From CAYMLL01 sp964390645 (GTDB lineage Bacteria; Planctomycetota; UBA8108), in the NCBI GenBank assembly GCA_964390645.1, contig CAYMLL010000005.1:7428-71427 (forward strand): a DNA stretch of 64,000 bases. Direction: 5' to 3'. Below the pieces are notes generated by a model. It was not told the origin of the DNA. It saw only the letters and a program-made list of their open reading frames with translations, and made no database searches. Positions 11,913-20,921 of the stretch are shown piece after piece; positions within the stretch are counted from its first letter, which is position 1, and each line of letters opens with the position of its first letter. The position numbers were made by a program, and so were the translations under genes.

Positions 11913-13292
11913 ATGACCGATCCGGCTGTCGAGCGCATTGCGAAGGCCGTCGACGCGGCTGGTGGCCGTGCGATCCTCGTCGGGGGTTTCGTGCGCGACC
12001 GGCTGCTCGGCGTCGCGACGAAGGACGTCGATGTCGAGGTCCACGGCGTGGACCTCGCGACGCTCGAGGAGCTGCTCGGCGGCTTCGGCGAGGTCATCGC
12101 GGTCGGTCGCGCTTTCGGCGTGCTGCGGGTCAAGGGAGTCGATTGCGACTTCTCGATGCCGCGTCGCGACAACAAGACCGGACGGGGACATCGCGGCTTC
12201 CAGGTCGATCTCGATCCGGGCCTCGACTTCGCCACGGCCGCGCGTCGCCGTGATCTGACGATCAACAGCATCGGTCTGGACGCGATCACTGACGAGATTC
12301 TCGATCCTCACGGCGGACGCGCCGATCTGAAGGCGGGCGTCCTGCGTGCGACCGACCCGGCCCGGTTCCCGGAGGATCCGCTGCGCGGTGTGCGCGTCGC
12401 GCAGTTCGCGGCCCGCTTCGAGATGGCGCCCGATGATGAGCTGCTGACGCTCTGTCGCGACCTCGACCTGTCCGAGCTGCCCGGCGAGCGCCTCTTCGGG
12501 GAGTTTCGCAAGCTGCTGCTGCGCGGCAAGCGGCCGTCGCTCGGGCTCGAGTTCCTGCGCGCCTCGAGACTCCTGCGCTTCTTCCCCGAGCTCGAGGCGA
12601 TGGTCGGGGTGCCGCAGGATCCGCGCTGGCATCCGGAGGGGACGGTCTGGGAGCACACGATGCTGGTCGTCGACGAGGCCGCGGCCTCGCGAGAGGGCGA
12701 CGAGCGCGAGGATCTGATCGTCCTCTTCGCGGCGCTCTGTCACGATCTCGGCAAGCCGGCGACGACCGTTGTCGACGAGGAGGGACGGATCCGCTCGCCG
12801 GGTCACGAGCCCGAGGGAGTCGGGCCGACGCGGTCGCTGCTCGAGCGGCTGCGGTCTCCGGGAGACCTTGTCGACGCCGTCACGGTGCTCGTCGCTCATC
12901 ATCTGGCGCCGGCTCACTTCTGCGCCTGCGGCGCCAAGCCGCGGGCTTACCGTCGTCTGGCGCGCAAGCTCGAGGCGGGCGGCGTCAACGCGCGGATCCT
13001 CCTGCGGCTGGCGCGGGCCGATCACTTCGGCCGCACGACGCCGGACGCGCTGGCGCGCGAGTTCCCGGCCGGCGACGAGTTCCTGCGTCAGGCCGAGGTG
13101 CTGCAGGTCGAGGAGCGAGCCGTGGGGGATGTGGTGCTCGGGCGGCACCTGATCGCGCGAGGCATGACTCCCGGACCCGGGTTCGGCGAGATCCTCTCGG
13201 CGTGTCGCGAGATTCAGGACGAGACCGGCTGGGACGATCCGCAGCGCATCCTCGAGCATCACCTCGCCGGTGGCGACGCCGGTGCGAGCTGA
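11913..13292 (+). CDS. cca: CCA tRNA nucleotidyltransferase with HD domain
   Basis: Adds or repairs the 3'-CCA end of tRNAs using CTP and ATP. The 459-residue protein opens with the class II nucleotidyltransferase fold: 'LVGGFVRD' (residues 22-29), then 'DVDVEV' with the metal-binding pair D40/E42, and 'RRRDLTINS', the RRDxxxN motif. The RNA-binding segment follows ('DPARFPEDPLRGVRVAQFAA'). The C-terminal half has an HD phosphohydrolase domain ('WEHTMLVVDEAA', 'LCHDLGKPATT') like the bacterial CCA enzymes with 2',3'-cyclic phosphodiesterase/phosphatase activity. AGGA lies about ten bases before the ATG. Divergent from the propeller/methyltransferase gene across a 91-base spacer. Confidence 0.95.
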   Translation: MTDPAVERIAKAVDAAGGRAILVGGFVRDRLLGVATKDVDVEVHGVDLATLEELLGGFGEVIAVGRAFGVLRVKGVDCDFSMPRRDNKTGRGHRGFQVDLDPGLDFATAARRRDLTINSIGLDAITDEILDPHGGRADLKAGVLRATDPARFPEDPLRGVRVAQFAARFEMAPDDELLTLCRDLDLSELPGERLFGEFRKLLLRGKRPSLGLEFLRASRLLRFFPELEAMVGVPQDPRWHPEGTVWEHTMLVVDEAAASREGDEREDLIVLFAALCHDLGKPATTVVDEEGRIRSPGHEPEGVGPTRSLLERLRSPGDLVDAVTVLVAHHLAPAHFCACGAKPRAYRRLARKLEAGGVNARILLRLARADHFGRTTPDALAREFPAGDEFLRQAEVLQVEERAVGDVVLGRHLIARGMTPGPGFGEILSACREIQDETGWDDPQRILEHHLAGGDAGAS

Positions 13293-13464
13293 GTCGCAAG
13301 AAGCCGGGCTGCAGCCGGGACGCCCGCCGACGGAGCCCGCCACGGCGTTGCGGACGACGGCCGCATCGCACACCATGGCGCTTCCGGCGATCGTCGGCGC
13401 CGCCCGGTCCCGTCCTCGGCGAGAGAAGAAAGCGATACCGAACCACCCGGACCTCGCTCGAACC

Positions 13465-15351
13465 ATGTCGACTCCCTGGACCGCTTCCTGTCGATACCGG
13501 GTGACGATCCCGCTCTCGACCGCTCCGTGGCTCTTCGCGTTGCTCACGATCGTGCTCTGCGGGGTGTTTCTTCACCCTGCCCGGGGACAGGGCTCGAAGC
13601 CACTGCCGACGCCGCGAGACGTGTGGAGGGACTTCGATCCGCAGTCGGGGCCGCTGGAGGAGGAGGTTCTCGCCCGTCGGAGCGAGGGCGGCGTCGCGTA
13701 CAAGGACGTCTACTTCAGCGCCCACGTCCACGGCGAGAAGGTGCGAGTCTACGGCACCTACGCGGCGCCGCGACCGCCCGGAAGCTACCCGGCGGTGCTC
13801 CATCTTCACGGTGGAGGCCAGACCGTCGGCCTGCACTGGCTCGAGACGTGGACGAGTCGCGGCTACGCGGTTCTGTCGATCGACAGTCACGGCCAGTGGC
13901 CGAACAGGAAGCGCTACACTCTATACCCGGCCTCGCTGAAGCACGGCAACCACCGCGAAGCCGGACCGCTGCTGCGGGCGACGGAGCCGAGTCCCAGGGC
14001 CGGCAGCTGGTACATCTGGGCGGCTCTCAACCGGCGCGCCCTGACCTACCTGGCCGCGCAGAAGGAGGTCGACGAGAAGCGCATGGGGATCTTCGGTATC
14101 TCGATGGGCGGCACGACCGTCTGGCACGTCGCGATCGATCAGCGGGTCCGGGCTGCCTGCGCGGTCTACGGAGTCGGCTGGAACGAGCACGCTCTCTTCG
14201 ACGAGAGGTTCAACGAGGACCGGCGCCGGCCACAGCCATCCGTGCGGCAGAAGGTCTGGAACTCCGCCATGGCCCCACAGGCGTGTCCGCCGTACATCCG
14301 CTGCCCGCTGCTCTTTCTCAGCGCCAGCAACGACCATCACGGGAACCTCGACTACGTGTTCGATACGATGAGCCGGATGCGCGACGGCGTTCCGTGGCGT
14401 GTCGCGATCACCCCGCACTTCAGACACCATGTCGGGAAGGCCGAGAGCGAGAATCTCCTGCTGTGGATGGACACCTGGCTGAAGGACGGGTCCGCGTGGC
14501 CGAGGACGCCCGCGACGGCGCTGACGATCGGCGCGCTCGGAGACCCCGTGCTGCAGCTCGAGGTGGACGACACGCAGCCGATCGCGAGGATCAGGGTCTA
14601 CTACAACATCGGACAGACCGACAACAAGTCGCGCTACTGGCGTGAGGTCGAGCCGGTCGGAGCGGGCAAGAAGTGGAGCGCGCGGCTGTCGATCACCGAC
14701 GTCGGGCAGAGCCTGGTGGCCTTCGCCAACGTCCACTACGAGAGCGGCGTGTGCCTGACCGCTCCGCTGGTCGCCGGGGTTCCGGCTCGCCTGGGGGCGG
14801 CCCGTGCCAACGACCGGCCCTCGCTGCGGATCTACGACGGCGGCATGGGCGTCAGGGGATGGACGACGGAGTCGCCCGGCACCGATCCGAACCCGCCCGT
14901 GCCGGTTCCGCTGCTCTGGAAGCGGGGTCCGGGCGGCAAGGCAGGGATCGCGCCGCAGAACCGGTACCGTAGGCTGATGACCTACAAGATCGGCGATCCC
15001 CGCTGGCGCGGTCCCGACGGCGCGCGTCTGCGCTTCAAGGCCTACTCGAGGTTGCCGCAGCGAATCGCGCTCCGGGTGGCAGACCGGGTCGTCTCTCACC
15101 GGGCCCGGGAGTACTCCGCGGACGTCTCCCTGGCGGGCGCGGAGGACTGGCAGACCGTCACTCTCACCACCGACCGCTTCGAGCCCACCAGCGGCGACGC
15201 ACCCCTCGCCTCGTGGGAGGATCTGGTCGTGCTGTGGATCGTGCCGGCCCGCGGCCCGGCCTTCGAGCAACCGGGGCTGCTACTCACCCCTCTCGAGTGG
15301 GTCCCGCACGACGAAGGAGACGGCAAGTCGGGTTCGGGCGATGGGTCGTAG
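13465..15351 (+). CDS. Secreted alpha/beta-hydrolase, acetyl-xylan-esterase/dienelactone-hydrolase type, with C-terminal beta domain
   Basis: With the ATG at 13465 the protein has 628 residues. A basic start and hydrophobic stretch ('WLFALLTIVLCGVFL', ending PARG) form a signal peptide; a GTG at 13501 is an alternative start. The hydrolase domain has the oxyanion-hole 'HLHGGGQ', the nucleophile elbow 'GISMGG' (Ser213), a probable acid in 'SASNDHHGNLDYVFD' and a histidine in 'HFRHHVGK'. The last 200 residues are a separate beta-rich domain of unknown role. Secreted esterases of this type act on acylated polysaccharides in many bacteria, but no substrate can be read from the sequence. The frame is also open upstream to 13270, overlapping cca, without signal-peptide character. 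Confidence 0.82.
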   Translation: MSTPWTASCRYRVTIPLSTAPWLFALLTIVLCGVFLHPARGQGSKPLPTPRDVWRDFDPQSGPLEEEVLARRSEGGVAYKDVYFSAHVHGEKVRVYGTYAAPRPPGSYPAVLHLHGGGQTVGLHWLETWTSRGYAVLSIDSHGQWPNRKRYTLYPASLKHGNHREAGPLLRATEPSPRAGSWYIWAALNRRALTYLAAQKEVDEKRMGIFGISMGGTTVWHVAIDQRVRAACAVYGVGWNEHALFDERFNEDRRRPQPSVRQKVWNSAMAPQACPPYIRCPLLFLSASNDHHGNLDYVFDTMSRMRDGVPWRVAITPHFRHHVGKAESENLLLWMDTWLKDGSAWPRTPATALTIGALGDPVLQLEVDDTQPIARIRVYYNIGQTDNKSRYWREVEPVGAGKKWSARLSITDVGQSLVAFANVHYESGVCLTAPLVAGVPARLGAARANDRPSLRIYDGGMGVRGWTTESPGTDPNPPVPVPLLWKRGPGGKAGIAPQNRYRRLMTYKIGDPRWRGPDGARLRFKAYSRLPQRIALRVADRVVSHRAREYSADVSLAGAEDWQTVTLTTDRFEPTSGDAPLASWEDLVVLWIVPARGPAFEQPGLLLTPLEWVPHDEGDGKSGSGDGS

Positions 15352-15444
15352 CCGGACGCGGTGGACTCTCTCGAAGATTTCAGGACCCGGGTCGTTCTTC
15401 GGCTCGCCGAGGGACGAGGACTCTCGAACGGACCTTCTCACCTG

Positions 15445-16248
15445 ATGAACGCGCCTCGATTCACTGACGAGATGCTCACTCGCCCGGAGGTGTCCGGGAT
15501 CGATGTCACCACCACCCTGCGGCATTTCGCGATCATAACGTACGAGGTGGATCCCGAACGACTTCGACCGCACCTCCACCCCAGGTTCGTTCCGGACCGT
15601 ATCGCCGGCTCCGGGGGCTCCGATCGGGCCCTCGTCTCGGTCGTGCCGTTTCTCGACGTCGACTTCCGCTTCGCCTCTTGCCCCTGGCCGACATTTTCGT
15701 TTGGACAGACGAACTACCGTGCCTACGTGATCGACACCGAGACGGGTGAGCGCGTCGTCTGGTTCTTCGGCACCTGCGTCGACTCCTGGAGTGTCCTCGT
15801 ACCTCGCTTCAGGTGGAAGCTGCCGTGGCACCGCGGCAGGATCCGTTTCGACTGCGAGTACTCCCGGGGCGACTCCCGCTACCGTCGCTACCGGATGCAC
15901 ACGGACAGCAGCTGGGCGCCGGCCGAGGTCGAGCTGCGGGACTCGGGAGCAGAGCCCGGCATCCTCACCGGCTTCCCGAGCCTGGAGAGCTCTCTCGTGG
16001 TCCTGACGCATCCGCTTCGTGGCTACTTCTTCCGGAGGGACGGACGACTGGGGACCTATCAGGTCTGGCACGACAGGCTGCGTCTTACCGAGGGCTCCTG
16101 CCTGCGGGCCCGCTTCCCGCTGCTCGAGTCGCTCGACCTGGTCTCCGTACCTCGACAGACCGAGACGCACAGCGTGCTGATTCAGCAGGAGACGGAGTTC
16201 ATCATTCTGCTTCCGCCCCGATTGGCGGAGTCCTCTGTCTCCGTATGA
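15445..16248 (+). CDS. DUF2071 (YqjF-like) family protein
   Basis: A 267-residue protein from the ATG at 15445; a GTG at 15361 would add 28 residues that show no family resemblance. Neither start has a clear Shine-Dalgarno sequence. Features of the DUF2071 family (acetoacetate-decarboxylase-like fold) are the opening 'LRHFAIITYEVDPERLRPHL', 'VSVVPFLDVDFRF', 'FGQTNYRAYV' and 'GVVWFFGT'-like 'ERVVWFFGTC'. No catalytic assignment is known for the family. It follows the esterase gene by 93 bases on the same strand, so it could be co-transcribed, but nothing links the functions. Confidence 0.75.
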   Translation: MNAPRFTDEMLTRPEVSGIDVTTTLRHFAIITYEVDPERLRPHLHPRFVPDRIAGSGGSDRALVSVVPFLDVDFRFASCPWPTFSFGQTNYRAYVIDTETGERVVWFFGTCVDSWSVLVPRFRWKLPWHRGRIRFDCEYSRGDSRYRRYRMHTDSSWAPAEVELRDSGAEPGILTGFPSLESSLVVLTHPLRGYFFRRDGRLGTYQVWHDRLRLTEGSCLRARFPLLESLDLVSVPRQTETHSVLIQQETEFIILLPPRLAESSVSV

Positions 16249-16574
16249 CAGGCCCTGCGGCAGACCGCGGTCCCGTGCTGACAGGTCTCGCTCTTCACTG
16301 GCCCCGCTGCTCGGGTCGGTCGAGCCCGAGAACCGGACAGGGCCCCTGCGCTGTCCGCGTGGATCGCGGGTCAGTCCCCCGGGCGAACCCGGGAACGACG
16401 TCGCGCGCGGGTAGCGCTCGGCGTCTGCCGGCGAGAAGGCGTTCCGGGCGACGACGACCCATCTCTTCCGGCTCGGCGGGCCGGAAGAGTCCGGGCCGAC
16501 CCGGCCAGAAACCACGATCCTTCGAGCGCGCTCTCGATCGCTTCCGGACCGACGGTCTTGTAGGGTGATCCTCC
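16249..16574. other. 326-bp spacer with an inverted repeat
   Basis: No gene seen. It holds a perfect 9-bp inverted repeat (listed separately) and a shorter one, CTCGGG...CCCGAG, around 16312-16333. The promoter for the following three-gene cluster presumably lies here, but no convincing boxes are visible. Confidence 0.5.
16463..16489. terminator. Perfect 9-bp inverted repeat, possible terminator
   Basis: CTCTTCCGG (16463-16471) and CCGGAAGAG (16481-16489) pair perfectly around a 9-base loop. There is no T run, so intrinsic termination is uncertain; it lies 215 bases after the DUF2071 stop. Confidence 0.4.
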
Positions 16575-18185
16575 ATGCGGAGCCGACACGACGGAGTTCT
16601 ACTCGGCACGGGCCACAACGCCCTGATCCTTCAGGCCTACCTGGCGCGCTCCGGGCTGCGGACGCTGTCGATCGACCGCGCCGTGACGCCGGGCGGCGGG
16701 CTCGCGACGCGGGAGAACTCGCGGCTTCCCGGCTTCCTTCACAACACCCACGCGTTCTTCCACCGCGGCGTCACCTCGATGCCCTGGTACCGGGATCTCG
16801 AGCTCGAGTCGCAGGGCGCGAGCTATGTCGAGCCGGAGCTCAACGTCGCGCTGCTGCTTGCGGACGGCCGCTCGCTCAAGTGGTGGACCGATCCGCGGCG
16901 CACGGTCGAGTCGATCGCCGGGCACTCGTTGCGGGACGCACGCACCGTCGAACGGTGGGTGCAGGAGTTCGGTCCGATCGTCGAGAGTATCATCTTTCCG
17001 GAGGCATGCTCGCCTCCGCTCCCACCGTCGCGTCGCACCGAGCTTCTCGCGCGCACCGCTGCGGGGCGTCGACTCCTCGAGGTCAGTGCACTCTCGCCGC
17101 TGCAGCTCGTCGAGCGTGAGATCGAGAGCGACGTCGTGCGCGCCGGGCTGCTCTTCTTCAACGGTCTTCGCGAGGTGGATCTGCGCCTCGAAGGATTCGG
17201 TCACTCGATCCCGTCGCTGCTCGCCTCCGGACGCATGGCGCAGATGTGCGTCGGTGGCTCGGTGAACCTGGCGCGAGCGCTCGTTCGCGACATCGAGCGC
17301 CACGGCGGCGAGGTCCGCTGCGGTGTGGAGCCCCGCCGGATCCTCGTTCGTGACGGCCGTGCCGTCGGTGTCGAGCTCGATGACGGCGAGCAGATCCACG
17401 CTGATGGCTTCGTCGCGTCGGGTCTCAACCCGTCGCAGACCTTCCTCGACCTGCTCGACGCGGGCGACGCTCCGCGCGGGCTTCGTCGGCGCGCGAAGGG
17501 CTTTCGATACAACCTGATCGCCCCGCTCTTCGCGGTCGATCTCGCTCTGCGTGAGCCGCCGCGATACGCTGCGGCGCGAGGCGATCCGGAGCTCGACGAC
17601 GCCTTCATGGTCATCCTCGGTCTGGAGCGACTCTCGCAGTTTTCCGACATCGTGGCGGCGCACGAGCGAGGGGAGGTGGCGGCGCCCGTCGTGTGGGGTG
17701 CGTGTCCGACCCTCTTCGATCCTTCGCAGGCTCCGCCGGGAAACCACACGGCGTTCCTGTGGGAGAAGGTTCCTTTCCGGTTGCGCGGCGATCCGACGCG
17801 TTGGCGTGACGCGCGACGCGGACACGGTCGGCGGATGGTCGAGCTCTGGCGACGCTACGCGCCGAACCTGAGCCCGGAGACGATCCTGGACGAGAGCCAT
17901 CGCTCGCCGCTCGATACATTCGAGAGCCTGCCGAACATGGCGGAGGGAGATCTGCTGGTCGGTTCCTTCGCGTACGGTCAGGTCGGATTCGATCGCCCTT
18001 TTCGCGGCGCGGGTGAATACCGATCCGGGCTGCCGGGACTCTACCTCTGTGGCGGCTCGACCCATCCCGGTGGCAACGTCACCGGTCTCTGCGGGTACAA
18101 CGCGGCGTCCGTCGTCGCGGCCGACCTCGAGATCGACCCGTGGTGGTCGCCGAGACATGTCGAGGACGTCTGGCAGATGCTGTAG
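16575..18185 (+). CDS. FAD-dependent oxidoreductase, phytoene-desaturase-like
   Basis: A 536-residue flavoprotein. The N-terminal Rossmann motif is 'GVLLGTGHNALILQAYLA' (GxGxxx pattern for FAD binding) followed by 'GGGLATRE'. Near the C-terminus 'GLYLCGGSTHPGGNVTGLCG' is the second FAD-contacting motif of the phytoene dehydrogenase/amine-oxidase group. The centre has 'GGSVNLARALVRDIERHGGE', typical of carotenoid desaturase-like enzymes. No carotenoid genes lie nearby, so the substrate is unknown. It is the first gene of a tight plus-strand series: the FHA gene starts 47 bases later and the propeller gene 46 bases after that. Confidence 0.85.
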   Translation: MRSRHDGVLLGTGHNALILQAYLARSGLRTLSIDRAVTPGGGLATRENSRLPGFLHNTHAFFHRGVTSMPWYRDLELESQGASYVEPELNVALLLADGRSLKWWTDPRRTVESIAGHSLRDARTVERWVQEFGPIVESIIFPEACSPPLPPSRRTELLARTAAGRRLLEVSALSPLQLVEREIESDVVRAGLLFFNGLREVDLRLEGFGHSIPSLLASGRMAQMCVGGSVNLARALVRDIERHGGEVRCGVEPRRILVRDGRAVGVELDDGEQIHADGFVASGLNPSQTFLDLLDAGDAPRGLRRRAKGFRYNLIAPLFAVDLALREPPRYAAARGDPELDDAFMVILGLERLSQFSDIVAAHERGEVAAPVVWGACPTLFDPSQAPPGNHTAFLWEKVPFRLRGDPTRWRDARRGHGRRMVELWRRYAPNLSPETILDESHRSPLDTFESLPNMAEGDLLVGSFAYGQVGFDRPFRGAGEYRSGLPGLYLCGGSTHPGGNVTGLCGYNAASVVAADLEIDPWWSPRHVEDVWQML

Positions 18186-18232
18186 ACTGATCTGCTGGCG
18201 CGGGATCGGGAGATGGAGCCGGAAGACGACGG

Positions 18233-20875
18233 ATGAAGCTCAGAGTTCTCACCGGTCCTCGGCGCGACGAGGAGATCACCCTCGAGCCTGGCGACGGGCT
18301 GACGATCGGGCGTGCGGCCGGCTGCGGGTTCCGGCTCGACGACCGCAAGCTGTCTCGGCAGCACTGCGAGATCGTCCGAGACGGTCAGGAGTGGGTGCTG
18401 CGCGACGGGGGCAGCGTCAACGGCACGTGGGTGGACGGCCAGCGCGTCGAGGAGCGGGTCCTCACGCACGGGAACACGGTGACGCTCGGAGACACCGCGT
18501 TCGAGTGCGTCGACGTGACCGACGGCGCGGCTGCCCTCGCAATCGACGCCGGCGGCGCCACGGTTCATCAGGAGCGGTCGCATTCGGGCGGTCCCGAGGA
18601 GCTTCCCGGGCCGCCGCCGCGGCGCTCCCGCAGGCGGGCGGTCCGGAGGTCCGGCGTCGGCTCCGCGATCGGCACCTTCGCGGCTCTCATCGCCGTCGTC
18701 GGCCTGCTCGCTTACCTCGTCTCGCAGACCACGACCGAGAATCCCGAGAAGAGATCATCGCGCAAGTCGACGGTCGCGAAGAGGACAGCGGTCGCGAAGA
18801 GCGGCTCCCGCAAGACGTCGGCGAAGACCGTCGGAGGCGAGAAGACCGCGAGGCAGGGCGAGCCCGACATATCGCGCGAGCCCGGAGTCGACGAGACGCC
18901 GGAGCTCTCGGGCGGAGAGCTTCGGCTCCGTGTTCTTCTCGAGCAGACGCTGCCGAGGCACGTCGAGCAGCATCGGTACAATCGCGCGCTGAGTCTGATC
19001 GATTACCATGTCCGCATCGCGACCGACTTCGACGCCAAGGCCGAGCGCGACAAGGTGCACGCGGCGGCACGAGCTTTTCTCGCTGACACCGTCTCCGAGA
19101 TGGGTCGACTGGGGGAAGAGAACAGCGGCGAGGAGGCTCTCGAGCTCGCGTTCGATCGTCTGCGCCACCTGCCATCTGCGGAGGCGGACGATCTCACCGA
19201 GGTCATCAACGCATTCGAGACGAAGAGCGAGCGCCTCGCGAGCGAGGCGCTCGGCCGTGACAAGTTCGAGATCGACTCGACGGTGCGGGTCCTGCGGGCG
19301 ATCGCGGCGCTCGACTTTGACGCGGTGCGCGCGGCTGTGGCGATCGCCCGCGAGGCCGACGGGGCGGTCGCGTTCGATCCCGCGCGTCTGGACAGGCTGG
19401 CGCATCGGGCGGCGGCGGCGCAGCTCGCGTGGCGAGCGCTCTCCGCGACGCTCGGGTCGAAGTCGGCAGGGGGATCCGGTGTGCCGCTGGAGTTTCACGA
19501 GGGCCGTCCGGTCGTCGAGTTCCGCCGCAGCGGAGGCGTCTTCGTCTCGACCGGGGTCACGCGCGGTCGCTACAGGCTGGGCTCCGTGACCGACGGCCTC
19601 ATCGACGCGGAGAAGGTCGACGAGCACCGCTACCTCTTCGACGTCTTCGCGCTGTCCGACGACTGTCTGCTGAGCAATGTCCGTGGCGCCAAGAAACCGG
19701 AGCCCGCGGTCGACGCGTTACAGATCGAGGGCCTTGGTGTGCTGCTGCTCCTTCGGGAGGGGCCGTCCCGCCTCGAGTCTTTTCTCGGCGCGCGGAACGT
19801 CGACGAGGTGATCCGCGAGGGGCTGAAGCAGCTTGCGGGAGAGCATCGTGACACCTGGCTGCTCGAGCGCCGTCGGCGGACGCGTGTGGCGCGGAACTAC
19901 GTTGGCACGGACGTCAAGGCGACGCCGGAGGACTGGATCCGTCTCGCCGCGCGGATCGCGGAGAATGCGCTCCTGTGGAAGGGTCGCCCGGACTATCGAC
20001 GCCGCTCCCGGGATCTTCTGAACGGCTATCGTGATGCCCGGCTCGAGCACCTGCGTCGACGGCCGCCTCGTCGCGCGTTTCATACCTCGAAGCTGACGCT
20101 CGATGGTGACGCGCTGAAGATCGTGTACGACTTCTCGACCGACGAGCAGCTCGAGGACCTGCGTCCGGTCGGGACCTCCTCGGTGATCCAGCGCCAGGGG
20201 GACGATCTCCTGCTGCGTGGCGAGTGCCGCTTCTTCGAGGGCAACCCGTTCACCGGCAAGGTGTCCGTGAAGGTGCGACTTCCGGCGAGAGGGTACGACG
20301 CCTCGCGACCGAGCATCGGCATAGCGCTGTGGACCTTCGAGGGCTACTCGATTCGAGGGGCCGACTCGATGGCGCTGACCGTCTCGATGAAGCCCCGTAA
20401 GGCGTCTTACGCGGACTACTTCGTCTTCGCCTACGGCTACTACGCCGCGCCGTACGACTTCGGTGGAGAGAAGCTCTACCAGGTCCATCCGGTCGGTGTG
20501 GAGGACTTCTTGGATCTGCCCGCGGACGTCGTCTTTCTCGGCCAGCACGGTCGTCCCTTGCACCGGTTCTCGGGTGAGTGCCTCTGGGCGCGACGTCGCA
20601 CCAAGAGGACCACGGGCGCGCTGACGATCCAGGTGGAGGCCGGCGAGGGGATCAGCTCGTGGACCGCGAACAGGGCGCCGATTTTTCGCGAGGCGCCGGC
20701 GCCGTTTCGCGAGTTCCTCGAGACGCGCGAGCGCGTCGGCTCCGTGACCTTGTTGACGGGCGACAAGGGGGTGCGCATCCGCAGCGTGGAGAGCGAGGGG
20801 CAGCTGGACCCGATCTGGATCCAGGACCGGTTCCAGACGGCGATCGAGAAGGAGCTTCGACGGATCTTCGAGTGA
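18233..20875 (+). CDS. FHA-domain transmembrane protein with large outer domain
   Basis: An 880-residue protein. Residues 1-95 are a forkhead-associated domain ('LTIGRAAGCGFRLDD', 'LSRQHCEIV', 'SVNGTWVDG'), which binds phosphothreonine peptides in the cytoplasm. A Pro/Arg-rich stretch leads to one membrane helix at about 143-165 ('AALIAVVGLLAYLV'). After it come a Lys/Ser/Thr-rich segment and about 650 residues, presumably outside the membrane, with a helical middle part and a beta-rich C-terminus (from about 620: 'LKIVYDFSTDEQLEDL'), none of which I recognise. Such topology suggests linking phospho-signalling inside to something in the envelope, but no Ser/Thr kinase gene is present in the window. 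Probably co-transcribed with both neighbours. Confidence 0.8.
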   Translation: MKLRVLTGPRRDEEITLEPGDGLTIGRAAGCGFRLDDRKLSRQHCEIVRDGQEWVLRDGGSVNGTWVDGQRVEERVLTHGNTVTLGDTAFECVDVTDGAAALAIDAGGATVHQERSHSGGPEELPGPPPRRSRRRAVRRSGVGSAIGTFAALIAVVGLLAYLVSQTTTENPEKRSSRKSTVAKRTAVAKSGSRKTSAKTVGGEKTARQGEPDISREPGVDETPELSGGELRLRVLLEQTLPRHVEQHRYNRALSLIDYHVRIATDFDAKAERDKVHAAARAFLADTVSEMGRLGEENSGEEALELAFDRLRHLPSAEADDLTEVINAFETKSERLASEALGRDKFEIDSTVRVLRAIAALDFDAVRAAVAIAREADGAVAFDPARLDRLAHRAAAAQLAWRALSATLGSKSAGGSGVPLEFHEGRPVVEFRRSGGVFVSTGVTRGRYRLGSVTDGLIDAEKVDEHRYLFDVFALSDDCLLSNVRGAKKPEPAVDALQIEGLGVLLLLREGPSRLESFLGARNVDEVIREGLKQLAGEHRDTWLLERRRRTRVARNYVGTDVKATPEDWIRLAARIAENALLWKGRPDYRRRSRDLLNGYRDARLEHLRRRPPRRAFHTSKLTLDGDALKIVYDFSTDEQLEDLRPVGTSSVIQRQGDDLLLRGECRFFEGNPFTGKVSVKVRLPARGYDASRPSIGIALWTFEGYSIRGADSMALTVSMKPRKASYADYFVFAYGYYAAPYDFGGEKLYQVHPVGVEDFLDLPADVVFLGQHGRPLHRFSGECLWARRRTKRTTGALTIQVEAGEGISSWTANRAPIFREAPAPFREFLETRERVGSVTLLTGDKGVRIRSVESEGQLDPIWIQDRFQTAIEKELRRIFE

Positions 20876-20921
20876 CGACGGCGAGCACGGTCTCGTCGAG
20901 CAGGAGAGGGATGAGGGTCAG

